Origin: a virus
DNA length: 30,227 nucleotides
Reading direction: 5' to 3' (one strand)
IMG/VR virus record: IMGVR_UViG_3300025889_000626
Location: 1 to 30,227 of that record
Shown one piece after another: positions 23,135-30,227 of this stretch. Positions within the stretch are counted from its first letter, which is position 1. Each line of letters opens with the position of its first letter. The notes under the pieces are model-generated. The model was given only the letters and a program-made list of their open reading frames with translations, searched no databases and was not told the origin of the DNA. A program made the position numbers and the translations under genes.

Positions 23135-24049
23135 TTATGTTATCAAATCATCCAACAAACCAGCTTGCACAATACGTTGGCCGATCCATTGTGAACACTG
23201 AGGCACGATCGCATTGCCCAACGCCTTTAATTGTTCTTTTTCAATTCGTCGCATGGCTCGCCATTGGGATCGATCCACCCCTCCGGGAATCCCATCATCC
23301 ATTGTACAAATTGTGGGTTTAGGCGGTTGGGATTGTTGCCAGTATGTTTTACATCCATCATTGCGCTTAATGTTTTTGAATTTCGCCGGTGTTCGGAGGG
23401 TGCGCCGGTCTCTTTTGCCAAATGTGCAACCGGTGTTGGCAACATCCCCCGTTGTATCATGTACATTAACGGGCGGCCGCCCTGTTTGTATTGGGTTTTG
23501 TGTTCGCATCCCGTGGCCGTTGGCGTTGGCAATAACCCGTGTTGGGTTTGGCTGCTCGGGGGTATATGCAACGCAAAACCACCGCCGGCGTTGGTGGGGT
23601 GCGCCGCATTGTGCAGCTGATATAATACCCCATTCAACACAATACCCGAGGGTGGCAAGGGATCCGACCACCTCGGATCCCCCCATGGCAACAATGTTTG
23701 GCACGTTTTCCAATATTGCAATTCGTGGTCGTAGCTCGCTAATGATTCGCCACATTTCCCACCATAAACCCGATCTTGTTTCATCTTTAATAATCCCCCG
23801 TTGTTTGCCGGCGGTGCTGATATCTTGGCATGGAAATCCACCACATATAACGTCCACCGGTTGTAAATTGTGTGCGCCCACTTCGCGCACATCGTTGTGT
23901 ATTGTTGCATTGGGCCAATGTTTGGCCAATATGGTTTGGCAAAACGCATTTTGTTCTACTTGCCAAACCGTTGTGGCATCACCAAATGCGCGCTCCAAAC
24001 CGAGCTCAAACCCGCCAATGCCGGCAAATAATGAACCTATTTTAATCAT
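23135..24049 (-). CDS. DNA (cytosine-5) methyltransferase
   Basis: 304 residues from the ATG at 24049, which overlaps the end of the helicase-like gene. The conserved motifs are all visible: FAGIGG at 8-13 (AdoMet binding), GGFPCQ at 70-75 with the catalytic Cys 74, ENV at 114-116, QRRRW at 153-157 and GNA at 278-280. It transfers a methyl group from S-adenosylmethionine to C5 of cytosine in a specific site. The target-recognition region (about 165-265) is short. No restriction endonuclease is adjacent, so this is a solitary enzyme, most likely protecting phage DNA from host restriction. Confidence 0.93.
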   Translation of the reverse strand: MIKIGSLFAGIGGFELGLERAFGDATTVWQVEQNAFCQTILAKHWPNATIHNDVREVGAHNLQPVDVICGGFPCQDISTAGKQRGIIKDETRSGLWWEMWRIISELRPRIAILENVPNIVAMGGSEVVGSLATLGYCVEWGIISAAQCGAPHQRRRWFCVAYTPEQPNPTRVIANANGHGMRTQNPIQTGRPPVNVHDTTGDVANTGCTFGKRDRRTLRTPAKFKNIKRNDGCKTYWQQSQPPKPTICTMDDGIPGGVDRSQWRAMRRIEKEQLKALGNAIVPQCSQWIGQRIVQAGLLDDLIT

Positions 24050-25331
24050 TGACCCACACCCGCCCCGTTTTGGTTTGTTTGGTACGGTAACCGAGATCAC
24101 GGCATATTTGCGAGATCCGGCGCGATAATCCCACATGCCGTTGGCCCATCGGTACATCCAACGCATCCAATATTGCATCGGTGGTTGCCGGCATTTCGGG
24201 GTTTGCATGTGGCCCGTTTGCCGCTTGCAATACCTTTTGTGCGGTTACGGCCCATGGATCGGCAACAATGTATGCGTGTTGGATGCGCTCCAATTCGGCG
24301 GCCTCGTTTGGTGTTAGATGCCATTGCATACCGTTATTGTATTCGTGCAACGCCTCACGAAATAGATCAACACGATTTGTTGCCACCCAATCAACATCAA
24401 CAGGGCGCACGATTTGCAACGGCCAAAAACGCCGCTCGGGGCCATCCGTTAAAAATTGCATATCGTTGGTGGTTGCAACAAACACCGTACGCCGTTTGCG
24501 CAATACGGGGGTTTTACCCCATGTTGGCCGGTAACGATCCGCGGGGGATGTTAAAAACATTTTGGCATTGTTTGCCGATCGGCCGTGCAGCGCGTGCATT
24601 TCGGCCAGCTCCCACACCCACACCAACGATTGGTGGATTAACTCGTATGCGCTTTTATTGGTAATGTTGATATTGCTATCACTAAACCATTTTTGCCCCG
24701 CCAATGCGCGTAATACGCGGCTTTTACCCATCCCTTTTGGGCCAACCAACGTTAACACCGTGTGTACATCGCAACCGGGATCCATGATTCGGGCAACCAA
24801 CGATACCATAAACCGTACGGCCAACATATCGTAAAACGGTTGTGTACCGTTTGGCACCTCAACCCCCCAACGTTGATCAAACATACCGGCAATGCGTGGT
24901 GTATCCACATCGGGATCCCACGCCGGCAATGATTCCAACCATGCGCGGATGGGCTCAACACGGTTTTGGTTGGCAACGCGGATTATGCACCCAACCAAAA
25001 ATGTGTCTTTGGTTTTCAATCTGTAATCACGCTCGAGATCCAACGCTATTTGCTCAATGTCGCACGGTTCTAACATGGCCCCGTGATACAACACACGATC
25101 GGATTGCACGCAATATTGCAATGTTTCATATTTGGGATCCCCCTCGAGGATCAACGCCAAATTGTGGCGGCTACAAATCGCGGTGGGCAATTTGGTTATG
25201 TTGCCATCGGCATCGAATTTTGCGGGGTTTTTTGTTAGTTTGTGCCACGTGTCCAGGTGACCCGAGGCGGGGCAATGTGAACGATCGATTTTATGGCCCA
25301 ATGATTCGGCAATGGTTAATATTTTGCTCAT
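24042..25331 (-). CDS. VirE-like helicase/ATPase (replication)
   Basis: 429 residues. The ATPase core has Walker A GPKGMGKS at 197-204, a Walker B-like strand LVWVWELAE at 236-243, VFVATTND at 283-290 and an arginine-rich RRFWPL at 300-305, as in the virulence-associated E (VirE) family, which is close to SF3 helicases of phages and plasmids. It probably unwinds DNA at the origin. The primase partner would be the AEP-like protein at 27879-28736. It is translationally coupled to its upstream HTH neighbour (ATGA) and overlaps the methyltransferase gene downstream. The N-terminal 150 residues show no primase motifs. Confidence 0.88.
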   Translation of the reverse strand: MSKILTIAESLGHKIDRSHCPASGHLDTWHKLTKNPAKFDADGNITKLPTAICSRHNLALILEGDPKYETLQYCVQSDRVLYHGAMLEPCDIEQIALDLERDYRLKTKDTFLVGCIIRVANQNRVEPIRAWLESLPAWDPDVDTPRIAGMFDQRWGVEVPNGTQPFYDMLAVRFMVSLVARIMDPGCDVHTVLTLVGPKGMGKSRVLRALAGQKWFSDSNINITNKSAYELIHQSLVWVWELAEMHALHGRSANNAKMFLTSPADRYRPTWGKTPVLRKRRTVFVATTNDMQFLTDGPERRFWPLQIVRPVDVDWVATNRVDLFREALHEYNNGMQWHLTPNEAAELERIQHAYIVADPWAVTAQKVLQAANGPHANPEMPATTDAILDALDVPMGQRHVGLSRRISQICRDLGYRTKQTKTGRVWVND

Positions 25332-25573
25332 GATACTACCTTATTGTGTGCAATTGTGTACGGTATGGCCTCGGTTATAACGGCCTGTAATGGTTGATTT
25401 GTTAGCGTTGCAATGGCATTGCAAATACGCAAAAATGTTAACATGTTTGGATCGAATTGCGTTAACCGCCACGGGTGTAACGTTTGATACCCAACGCCCG
25501 CAATTTGTGCAAACGCCGTGCGGGTCAATTCTAAATTCTGTAATTTGGTATTTAACCACTCGTAAAACGTCAT
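25328..25573 (-). CDS. Small HTH protein upstream of the helicase
   Basis: 81 residues from the ATG at 25573, with AGGAG at good spacing. The longer frame to 25774 is a shadow over the neighbouring gene. LTRTAFAQIAGVGYQTLHPW is a likely XRE-type helix-turn-helix, followed by LTFLRICNAIATL, typical of the fourth helix. It overlaps genes on both sides as ATGA. It may regulate the early operon or help load the helicase at repeats; the sequence does not tell. Confidence 0.7.
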   Translation of the reverse strand: MTFYEWLNTKLQNLELTRTAFAQIAGVGYQTLHPWRLTQFDPNMLTFLRICNAIATLTNQPLQAVITEAIPYTIAHNKVVS

Positions 25574-25761
25574 TGTGCCAGCTCCTGAATTGCCCACCCG
25601 ATTATGTGATGGTGGTAAATTATCAATGTTTCGGTGCCACCCTCGCAAATAACGTTGGTGAACACGTACCGGTGATCGTGCGCCTTGGTTTTGGAGATCA
25701 CCGCAAACAATATTGCCATGTGTTGTTGTGTTAACGGCCGGTTGATTATGATTCGTTGCAT
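25570..25761 (-). CDS. Hypothetical 63-residue protein
   Basis: A short reading frame locked between two neighbours: its start overlaps the upstream stop (TAATG) and its stop overlaps the downstream start (ATGA), which supports it being translated. GGGGGTG lies upstream as a possible ribosome site. The product is soluble and His-rich (YVFTNVICEGG, IIYHHHIIGW). No family was recognised. Confidence 0.6.
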   Translation of the reverse strand: MQRIIINRPLTQQHMAILFAVISKTKAHDHRYVFTNVICEGGTETLIIYHHHIIGWAIQELAQ

Positions 25762-25967
25762 TATGCACCCCCAACGATTGGGTATTTTATCCGATGCAAT
25801 GCCCGGTTGCGTAGCTGGTTATACATGCGCCGGTTGGTTTTTACTTGGTTTGCGTGTTTGGTGGCCGCTTGCAATGTTGCATATGTGTTTACATACGCCC
25901 ATTGCCCCGCAACCCACATAAACAACGCAAAACGTTGTGCGGTTGGTTGTATTTTGGTTTGTACCAT
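25761..25967 (-). CDS. Hypothetical 68-residue basic protein
   Basis: The start at 25967 has a GAGGCAAACG ribosome site; the longer frame to 26126 crosses the upstream gene. The product, beginning MVQTKIQPTAQRFALFMWVA, has a helical, aromatic middle and a basic C-terminus (NRRMYNQLRNRALHRIK). It could bind nucleic acid. Function is unknown. Confidence 0.6.
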   Translation of the reverse strand: MVQTKIQPTAQRFALFMWVAGQWAYVNTYATLQAATKHANQVKTNRRMYNQLRNRALHRIKYPIVGGA

Positions 25968-25992
25968 CGTTTGCCTCGTATGGTTGGTTAAT

Positions 25993-26008
25993 GGGCCCCG
26001 CGGGGCCC
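25993..26008. other. 16-bp perfect GC palindrome
   Basis: GGGCCCCGCGGGGCCC lies between two small genes. It can form a very stable 6-7 bp hairpin, but no T-run follows on either strand, so simple termination is doubtful. An operator or mRNA stabiliser is possible. Confidence 0.6.
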
Positions 26009-26016
26009 GTTGGTTG

Positions 26017-26247
26017 TTATTTGTTGCGGCGTTTAAAGGCCAACATTTTTTGGTTAAGTTCTTCATTAGCAAACGGTGGAAATTTATGGCCGTTGTACTC
26101 AAAATGCCATTTGCGTTGCACGGCACACACCGATGCGGTTAAACCATTGCGCAACGTAATCCGTACGTTGTAACCAGTAATTGTTGGTTCTAATTGCAAT
26201 GTTGCCGGTATTGTTTTGCCATTGTGTGTAAAAGTGATTGTTTCCAT
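26017..26247 (-). CDS. Hypothetical 76-residue protein
   Basis: This is the first gene behind the promoter at 26291-26320, with a GAGGCAAAAA ribosome site. METITFTHNGKTIPATLQLE and later strands suggest a small beta-barrel or beta-sandwich, with a basic helical tail (NQKMLAFKRRNK). Being promoter-proximal it could be an early regulator. No family was recognised. Confidence 0.65.
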   Translation of the reverse strand: METITFTHNGKTIPATLQLEPTITGYNVRITLRNGLTASVCAVQRKWHFEYNGHKFPPFANEELNQKMLAFKRRNK

Positions 26248-26290
26248 TTTTTGCCTCGGTTGTTTTGTAACCCCTCATTGGGTATACTTA

Positions 26291-26320
26291 TATATACCAT
26301 GTGTGTACATATGTATGCAA
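26291..26320 (-). promoter_or_regulatory. Second early promoter with palindromic core
   Basis: On the minus strand TTGCAT (26315-26320) and TATATA (26291-26296) are 18 bases apart. TACATATGTA (26306-26315) is a perfect palindrome at the -35/spacer border, as in the promoter at 1072-1100. The likeness extends over about 40 bases, including GTATAC after the -10 box. It should drive the genes from 26247 to the exonuclease. Confidence 0.65.
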
Positions 26321-26338
26321 GTAAAAAACGCATTTTGT

Positions 26339-26977
26339 TTAAAATAATTTCAATTGGCGCGCGTGAGCTGTATATCTGGCAACGGCGTTTGCGTGATACT
26401 CGGGATCTATTTCCCACGCATCCAAGGCGTAACCGGCATTGTAACATGCAATGGCGATAGATCCCGATCCCAAATGCGTATCAATGATGCGATCCCCCTC
26501 GTTTGCAAACGTATCCAATAACCATTGGTACAGCTGCACCGGTTTTTGTGTTGGGTGGATCTTGCCCTTGGTACGATTATCAAATTTAAACAATTTGGCC
26601 GGTTTGTTGTATGATGTCCAAGCGAGCTCAATTTGTGAGAAATTGGGCCACGGTTGGCATTTATCCCACGCAATAACGCAACGGCCACCGTGCGCCCAAA
26701 TACTCGGGAAATAGTTACCGCCCCAAATGATCTGGTTACGCGATACACGCCGCAATTGATCAAAATATTCCGGGGTGGGTGCGTTATCCCACGCATCCGC
26801 TTTACCATGGTGGGCAAAAAATGCGCGGTCGCCATATTGCCCACCGCCGTTTAAACCACCGCCCAACCATGATTGTTTATCCATCCCGTACGGCGGATCC
26901 ACAATTGCCAAATCATACGCGTTATCATCCATGGCCCGCATGGCGTCCAAGCTATCACCCAAATGTAAATTAATCAT
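26339..26977 (-). CDS. N6-adenine/N4-cytosine DNA methyltransferase, paralogue 2
   Basis: 212 residues. VDPPYG near residue 26-31 is the catalytic motif IV, HPTQKPV introduces the later motifs, and DTHLGSGSIAIAC is the AdoMet-binding motif I. The order catalytic-then-AdoMet is that of the beta class. It is the tandem copy of the gene at 26990-27604: the first 30 and the last 60 residues are nearly identical, while the middle (about 32-140), which should contact DNA, is different. It has AAGGAGG, the strongest ribosome site in the window. The length is short for the family. No endonuclease is adjacent, so anti-restriction or regulatory methylation is likely. Confidence 0.9.
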   Translation of the reverse strand: MINLHLGDSLDAMRAMDDNAYDLAIVDPPYGMDKQSWLGGGLNGGGQYGDRAFFAHHGKADAWDNAPTPEYFDQLRRVSRNQIIWGGNYFPSIWAHGGRCVIAWDKCQPWPNFSQIELAWTSYNKPAKLFKFDNRTKGKIHPTQKPVQLYQWLLDTFANEGDRIIDTHLGSGSIAIACYNAGYALDAWEIDPEYHANAVARYTAHARQLKLF

Positions 26978-26989
26978 TGTGTTACCTCC

Positions 26990-27604
26990 TTAAAACAATT
27001 TTAATTGGCGCGTGTGTGCCTGATATCTGGCAACGGCGTTTGCGTGGTATTCGGGATCTATTTCCCACGCATCCAAGGCGTAACCGCTGTTGTAACATGC
27101 GATGGCAATGGATCCCGATCCCAAATGCGTATCAATGATGCGATCGCCCTCGTTTGCATAGTTATCCAATATCCATTGGTACAACGCCACCGGTTTTTGT
27201 GTTGGGTGCATCCGGTTGGGATCGGTACTGTTTATTTTTACATATCGCGCCGGGCTGTTAAAACTGGTTACCGCTAATTCTACTTGGCTCATGGTTGGTA
27301 CGTACGTCATTTTATCCCAAACAATAAAGCACCTGTAACAATTAACAGGGAAATAATTACCGCCCCAAATGATTTGGTTACGAGATATGCGCCGCAATTG
27401 ATCAAAATATTCCGGTGGCGGGATCTCATTATCCCAATCATGAGCTGCAAATTTTGTTTGGCTATTTCTGGTTTTTTTGGGATCTTTACCACCGTATGTT
27501 TTGTTGCCTAATCCGTATGGCGGATCCACTATCGCCAAATCATACGTGTTATCATCCATGGCCCGCATTGCCGCCAAGCTATCACCCAAATGTAAATTAA
27601 TCAT
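26990..27604 (-). CDS. N6-adenine/N4-cytosine DNA methyltransferase, paralogue 1
   Basis: 204 residues with VDPPYG (catalytic DPPY at 27-30), HPTQKPV and DTHLGSGSIAIAC, a beta-class methyltransferase. Its termini match the neighbouring paralogue almost exactly, but the region from about 32 to 140 (NKTYGGKDPKKTRN and onward) is different, which suggests another recognition site. The start overlaps the upstream HTH gene as ATGA. The two genes are 12 bases apart and arose by tandem duplication with replacement of the middle. N6-adenine versus N4-cytosine cannot be decided from DPPY alone, though DPPY is more usual for adenine. Confidence 0.9.
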   Translation of the reverse strand: MINLHLGDSLAAMRAMDDNTYDLAIVDPPYGLGNKTYGGKDPKKTRNSQTKFAAHDWDNEIPPPEYFDQLRRISRNQIIWGGNYFPVNCYRCFIVWDKMTYVPTMSQVELAVTSFNSPARYVKINSTDPNRMHPTQKPVALYQWILDNYANEGDRIIDTHLGSGSIAIACYNSGYALDAWEIDPEYHANAVARYQAHTRQLKLF

Positions 27605-27882
27605 TTTGTTACCCTCGTTTTGCGTTTGTGAAATTCGTAATCGTAATGCGCCCGTATCAAATCCATGATCAAACGCTCATATTGATCGGGATCCTTGGCA
27701 ATGGCCGCCGTGAGCTCGTAAATACGGTAAAATGGCATTGTGTGCGTGTGTTGCAACCACCGGCGCACCGTGGCGGGTTGTACATCGCAATATTGCGCGA
27801 TTTGGGCCACCGTTTTACCATTGGCATTGGCGGCGTTTATAACTGCATTGCCCAATGTTGAATATTTGATATTTTGATTCAT
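27601..27882 (-). CDS. Small XRE-like HTH protein upstream of the methyltransferases
   Basis: 93 residues from the ATG at 27882, which overlaps the primase stop as ATGA and has GAGG ten bases away. KTVAQIAQYCDVQPATVRRW is a clear helix-turn-helix, followed by the YRIYELTAAIAKD helix and a basic tail (YEFHKRKTRVTK). Its stop overlaps the first methyltransferase start, so they are translated together. It may control expression of the operon or bind the palindromic operators. Confidence 0.75.
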   Translation of the reverse strand: MNQNIKYSTLGNAVINAANANGKTVAQIAQYCDVQPATVRRWLQHTHTMPFYRIYELTAAIAKDPDQYERLIMDLIRAHYDYEFHKRKTRVTK

Positions 27883-28736
27883 TTTAACAGATCCTCGAGG
27901 GTGCCAAACCACCCGCATTTGTTTTGCCGGTTACAACGGGGCCAAACAACGCCGCCGATTGTTTCCGGATCGATTGTGTAATACACCTCGTTATGGGCGC
28001 AATTTGGGCACGTGATGTTGCGTACATTGTTACCGTTAACCGTGGCCCCAATTTGATTTGCAACAGCTAACCGCACACCGGGATCCAACATCGCCATGCG
28101 AACCGTTTTTGTTTCCGTACCTCGCAACGTGGTTTGCATCGGTTTGGGGCGCACAAATCGTTTTGGCACCGGTACGTGGCTGTAATCCAAATCGAGATAT
28201 GGCACACCCAAATGCACCGCCGTTTGGTGGTAATGCGCGGTGTGCATTGGATGTTTTGCCGTGCGTGTTGCCTCGGGTATGGTGTAACGGTAATAACCGC
28301 GCGCCGCATCATTGATTGCGGATTGATCGGGCATACCACGGCCCACCACATCGATCCACAGCTCATTGGCGGCGGTGGCCGCGCGATCCCAATCGGTGGC
28401 CGGTATTGGATTGGCCAACGGTAAAATAACGCGGTATTTGTGCCAATGCGGTTTATGGCTAAATGATGTGTGAGCTATCACGGCCCAATCACCAAACAAC
28501 CGCCACGTATCAAATGCGGTTAACCCATCATCCATATCGTACACCAAACAGTTAATGGCAACGGCGTTGGCTTTGGATCGGGTACCGTTAAACGTGGTTG
28601 GTGACCACATCGGGATGTGTTGTTTTTGTTGCCCACTGGCAACGGGGGTTGTTAACGCACGGGCCAATTGTGTATCACTGCATATTTGCCGTTGGCCCCG
28701 CGTGTTTAACATGTGTGTAAATGTTGTAATTTCCAT
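27879..28736 (-). CDS. AEP-like DNA primase with C-terminal zinc ribbon
   Basis: 285 residues. The pattern of an archaeo-eukaryotic-type primase is seen: a DxD strand LVYDMDD (D67, D69), a basic HKPHWHKYRVILPL segment (H97-R102), and a third carboxylate region DQSAINDAARGYYR (D137 or D143, R146) resembling the D-x-R motif of phage and plasmid prim-pol proteins. The C-terminus carries a four-Cys zinc ribbon (C243, C246, C268, C274), typical of primase DNA binding. It should make primers at the origin and work with the VirE-like helicase. The ribosome site is GAGGCAAATA. Confidence 0.68.
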   Translation of the reverse strand: MEITTFTHMLNTRGQRQICSDTQLARALTTPVASGQQKQHIPMWSPTTFNGTRSKANAVAINCLVYDMDDGLTAFDTWRLFGDWAVIAHTSFSHKPHWHKYRVILPLANPIPATDWDRAATAANELWIDVVGRGMPDQSAINDAARGYYRYTIPEATRTAKHPMHTAHYHQTAVHLGVPYLDLDYSHVPVPKRFVRPKPMQTTLRGTETKTVRMAMLDPGVRLAVANQIGATVNGNNVRNITCPNCAHNEVYYTIDPETIGGVVWPRCNRQNKCGWFGTLEDLLK

Positions 28737-28771
28737 TATTTGCCTCGGATGGAATATACAACCCTGTAATG

Positions 28772-29197
28772 TTATTGTATCTCGGGTTGGTGGTTGTAAA
28801 TTGTGTACATGGTGTGCGGTGTTTCGTATGCGTTGGCGTAATAATCCGTGGCTTGTATCTCAACCACCAAATTATCATCAACCCATACGCCCGATTTGCT
28901 AATGGCATCCATCACCATTTTGATCAAATTATCAATATCGGGTTTTGTTGTTTTCAACACGCGCCCAGGGCCTTTGATCCTAGCCGGCCGGCGGTGGATG
29001 AATTGCACGCACAATTTTAACGGCATGTTGGCCAATGGCGGCGCATCCCCCCAATCATTTGTAATCGTATCGATCGCGTGTTGCATGTATTCGCGTGATT
29101 TGGGCGGCGTGTACGCATGGCCCGAACGAGCTAACCGAGGCCGGCCCATCGCAACCGGCGGCCCCGCAATTAATCCCGTATGTATTGATTTCCACAT
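28772..29197 (-). CDS. RusA-like Holliday junction resolvase
   Basis: 141 residues from the ATG at 29197, which follows GGAG inside the end of the HTH gene; the longer frame to 29245 is rejected. KPDIDNLIKMVMDAI followed by GVWVDD reproduces the RusA active site, with D87, D89 and D107/D108 as metal-binding residues and K86 beside them. It cuts four-way DNA junctions symmetrically, which would resolve recombination intermediates or branched DNA before packaging. Length and motif positions match the family (about 120-140). Confidence 0.9.
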   Translation of the reverse strand: MWKSIHTGLIAGPPVAMGRPRLARSGHAYTPPKSREYMQHAIDTITNDWGDAPPLANMPLKLCVQFIHRRPARIKGPGRVLKTTKPDIDNLIKMVMDAISKSGVWVDDNLVVEIQATDYYANAYETPHTMYTIYNHQPEIQ

Positions 29198-29198
29198 T

Positions 29199-29537
29199 TT
29201 AACGCTCCAATGATTGCAACCGCATAAACGCGGCGCAATGTTCATTTACCACATCGTTGTTAATGATGTTGCCATAATCATCATACACCGCATATAACGC
29301 AACGCATATACGCAATAAGAAATGGCTCGCGGGGTATTGTGTACCGTTTAACCATTTATCCAATGCGGGTTTACTACAATGGATCTCGTTTGCCAATTGT
29401 ACTCGGGTAAAATCCGATGCATCCACCGCGGCATGTAACGTTGCCGCGAACCCACCGCCCGCCAACATTTTTTTGGCCACGGTGCGCCCATACTGTTTTA
29501 CCAATTGGCGGTGTTTTGTATTTTCCATGTTTAACAT
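29199..29537 (-). CDS. Small HTH protein, start of the replication block
   Basis: 112 residues. FTRVQLANEIHCSKPALDKW fits a Cro/C1-type helix-turn-helix, followed by FLLRICVALYA. The first 60 residues are basic and helical. The start has AGAGGT overlapping the stop of the 43-residue membrane protein gene. The first ten codons reappear at the left end of the window. It may be a repressor or a replication accessory protein. The co-occurrence of several such proteins suggests layered control of gene expression. Confidence 0.72.
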   Translation of the reverse strand: MLNMENTKHRQLVKQYGRTVAKKMLAGGGFAATLHAAVDASDFTRVQLANEIHCSKPALDKWLNGTQYPASHFLLRICVALYAVYDDYGNIINNDVVNEHCAAFMRLQSLER

Positions 29538-29546
29538 TTTGTACCT

Positions 29547-29678
29547 CTATAGTGTGTTGTAAATGGTTGCCAGATATGCCAACGCCTTAAACGCTGGAAA
29601 TATTAACATTGCACCGCCCAATGCCATTATACATTGGCCGATCGTTGTGCCGAGCTGTTGCGCCTGTTGTTTGTTCAT
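29547..29678 (-). CDS. 43-residue single-pass membrane protein (right allele)
   Basis: The same gene as at 41-172, with AQQLG instead of AHELG at residues 6-10. Here the ribosome site is GAGGTAACAAA and lies in an intergenic region, because the 97-residue gene is absent. One hydrophobic helix at about 13-38. Function is unknown. Confidence 0.7.
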   Translation of the reverse strand: MNKQQAQQLGTTIGQCIMALGGAMLIFPAFKALAYLATIYNTL

Positions 29679-29707
29679 TTTGTTACCTCGGTTGGTGGTT
29701 TATTTTA

Positions 29708-29744
29708 CGTGGCACACATCGCGTATAGGTTGATTTGTACCACG
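29708..29744. other. Intergenic hairpin (right allele)
   Basis: The counterpart of 492-528. Arms at 29708-29720 and 29732-29744 pair with two mismatches instead of one; the 11-base loop is unchanged. Confidence 0.5.
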
Positions 29745-29766
29745 CAAAACAAACCGGGTTGGTTGT

Positions 29767-30225
29767 TTATAAATTGTTTACGAATAATGCGATTTGTGCG
29801 TGTTCATCATCCGATAATTCACAAATGCGATTGCTGAAACGGCCACGCATTAAAAAATTACACGGATAACGGCCATGGAATCCAAACGGTTTTAATACCA
29901 TGATTAAACCACATTCGGGGCGGCCACTACCAAGTACACACACAACAATATCGGTTGATGGTATCTCACTTATTTGTGTTACATTTTGCATTGTATAACC
30001 ATGTGGTAATTGATAATTTTGTGGTAATTTAAATTGTTCTCTCGAAACGTTTGTCGCCTTTAAATAAAATTGTTGATCGTATTCATTGTACTCAATTACG
30101 CAGCTGAACAAACCGCCATTTTTACCCTTACTAATAAATTTGTATACGGTATCGGTTGGCATGTTGCCGTTTTGCATTTCTTCTAATAATATTTGCGCCT
30201 GTTCGTATGATACATATGGTTGCAT
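29767..30225 (-). CDS. Conserved hypothetical 152-residue protein (right allele)
   Basis: The same protein as at 551-1009 with seven substitutions, mostly near residues 60 and 140-150. The window ends two bases beyond its ATG, so its ribosome site and promoter lie outside; by analogy they are those at 1012-1100. Function is unknown. Confidence 0.75.
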   Translation of the reverse strand: MQPYVSYEQAQILLEEMQNGNMPTDTVYKFISKGKNGGLFSCVIEYNEYDQQFYLKATNVSREQFKLPQNYQLPHGYTMQNVTQISEIPSTDIVVCVLGSGRPECGLIMVLKPFGFHGRYPCNFLMRGRFSNRICELSDDEHAQIALFVNNL

Positions 30226-30227
30226 TT

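Larger units (their letters stand above)
29507..30227. repeat. Right copy of diverged terminal redundancy
   Basis: This matches 1-1011 in the same orientation without the 290-bp cassette. The copy ends two bases before the ribosome-site side of the 152-residue gene start, that is, at the window edge. If the ends are alleles, the unit genome is 29506 bases for the left-type allele. Confidence 0.9.

Noticed and set aside
23227-23949. 240-codon minus-strand frame inside the cytosine methyltransferase gene
   Set aside because: It is another frame of the same gene on the same strand, has no ribosome site and no domain.
23214-24128. Open frame of 304 codons on the plus strand across the cytosine methyltransferase gene
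   Set aside because: The opposite frame has every C5 methyltransferase motif; this frame has no recognisable domain or ribosome site and reflects codon bias.
25993-26008. GC palindrome as an intrinsic terminator
   Set aside because: No T-run follows on either strand; it is kept only as a structural element.

Overview
The window is most likely an essentially complete genome of a tailed double-stranded DNA bacteriophage with siphovirus architecture. It carries, in phage order, both terminase subunits, a portal, a scaffold, a capsid protein, head-tail joining candidates, a tail tube, a frameshifted tail assembly chaperone, a tape measure, tail-tip proteins and a lysis pair, followed by a compact replication and DNA-modification module. 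Almost all genes lie on the minus strand, nearly always with a GAGG-type Shine-Dalgarno and with ATGA or TAATG overlaps. That points to a bacterial host, which I cannot name. No integrase, tRNA, CRISPR array or host gene is visible. The two ends are alleles of one another: 1-1011 matches 29507-30227 at roughly 95% identity apart from a 290-bp indel. The molecule is therefore best read as a circular (or circularly permuted) genome of about 29.5 kb whose ends come from two population variants.

Layout, left to right (transcription runs right to left unless stated). 1-1009: end of the early operon, with small unknown proteins. 1010-1196: promoter/operator region. 1197-1718 (+): a lone gene that may be a PD-(D/E)XK-like nuclease. 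1684-2578: holin-like protein and zinc amidase. 2575-10435: tail tip, a 1085-residue Asp-box protein, tape measure, an HK97 gp10-like protein and the G/GT-type chaperone with a -1 slippery heptamer. 10458-12868: tail tube, tail terminator candidate and connector candidates. 12979-16771: major capsid protein with its own promoter just behind a strong terminator, a repetitive fibre, two small beta-rich proteins and the scaffold. 16827-21127: portal, large terminase, a small HTH protein, a Cys-rich membrane protein and the small terminase. 21263-21860: two small genes.

21917-22264 is the second plus-strand gene. It converges on the replication module across an AT-rich segment flanked by inverted 10-mer repeats, a candidate origin. 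22468-29197 carries a DnaQ-like exonuclease, a C5-cytosine methyltransferase, a VirE-like helicase/ATPase, small HTH proteins, two tandem adenine/cytosine-N methyltransferase paralogues with exchanged middle regions, an AEP-like primase with a zinc ribbon, and a RusA-like resolvase. 29199-30227 returns to the small genes that also open the window.

Working model: two similar promoters (near 1085 and 26305), each with a palindromic operator over the -35/spacer, drive the two halves of the early region and are probably controlled by one of the small HTH proteins. AEP primase, VirE-like helicase, exonuclease and RusA handle DNA with a host polymerase, and three methyltransferases probably protect the genome from host restriction. 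The late region makes the virion, with capsid protein boosted by its own promoter. Coding DNA shows a striking local lack of CT on the coding strand (AG on the plus strand).
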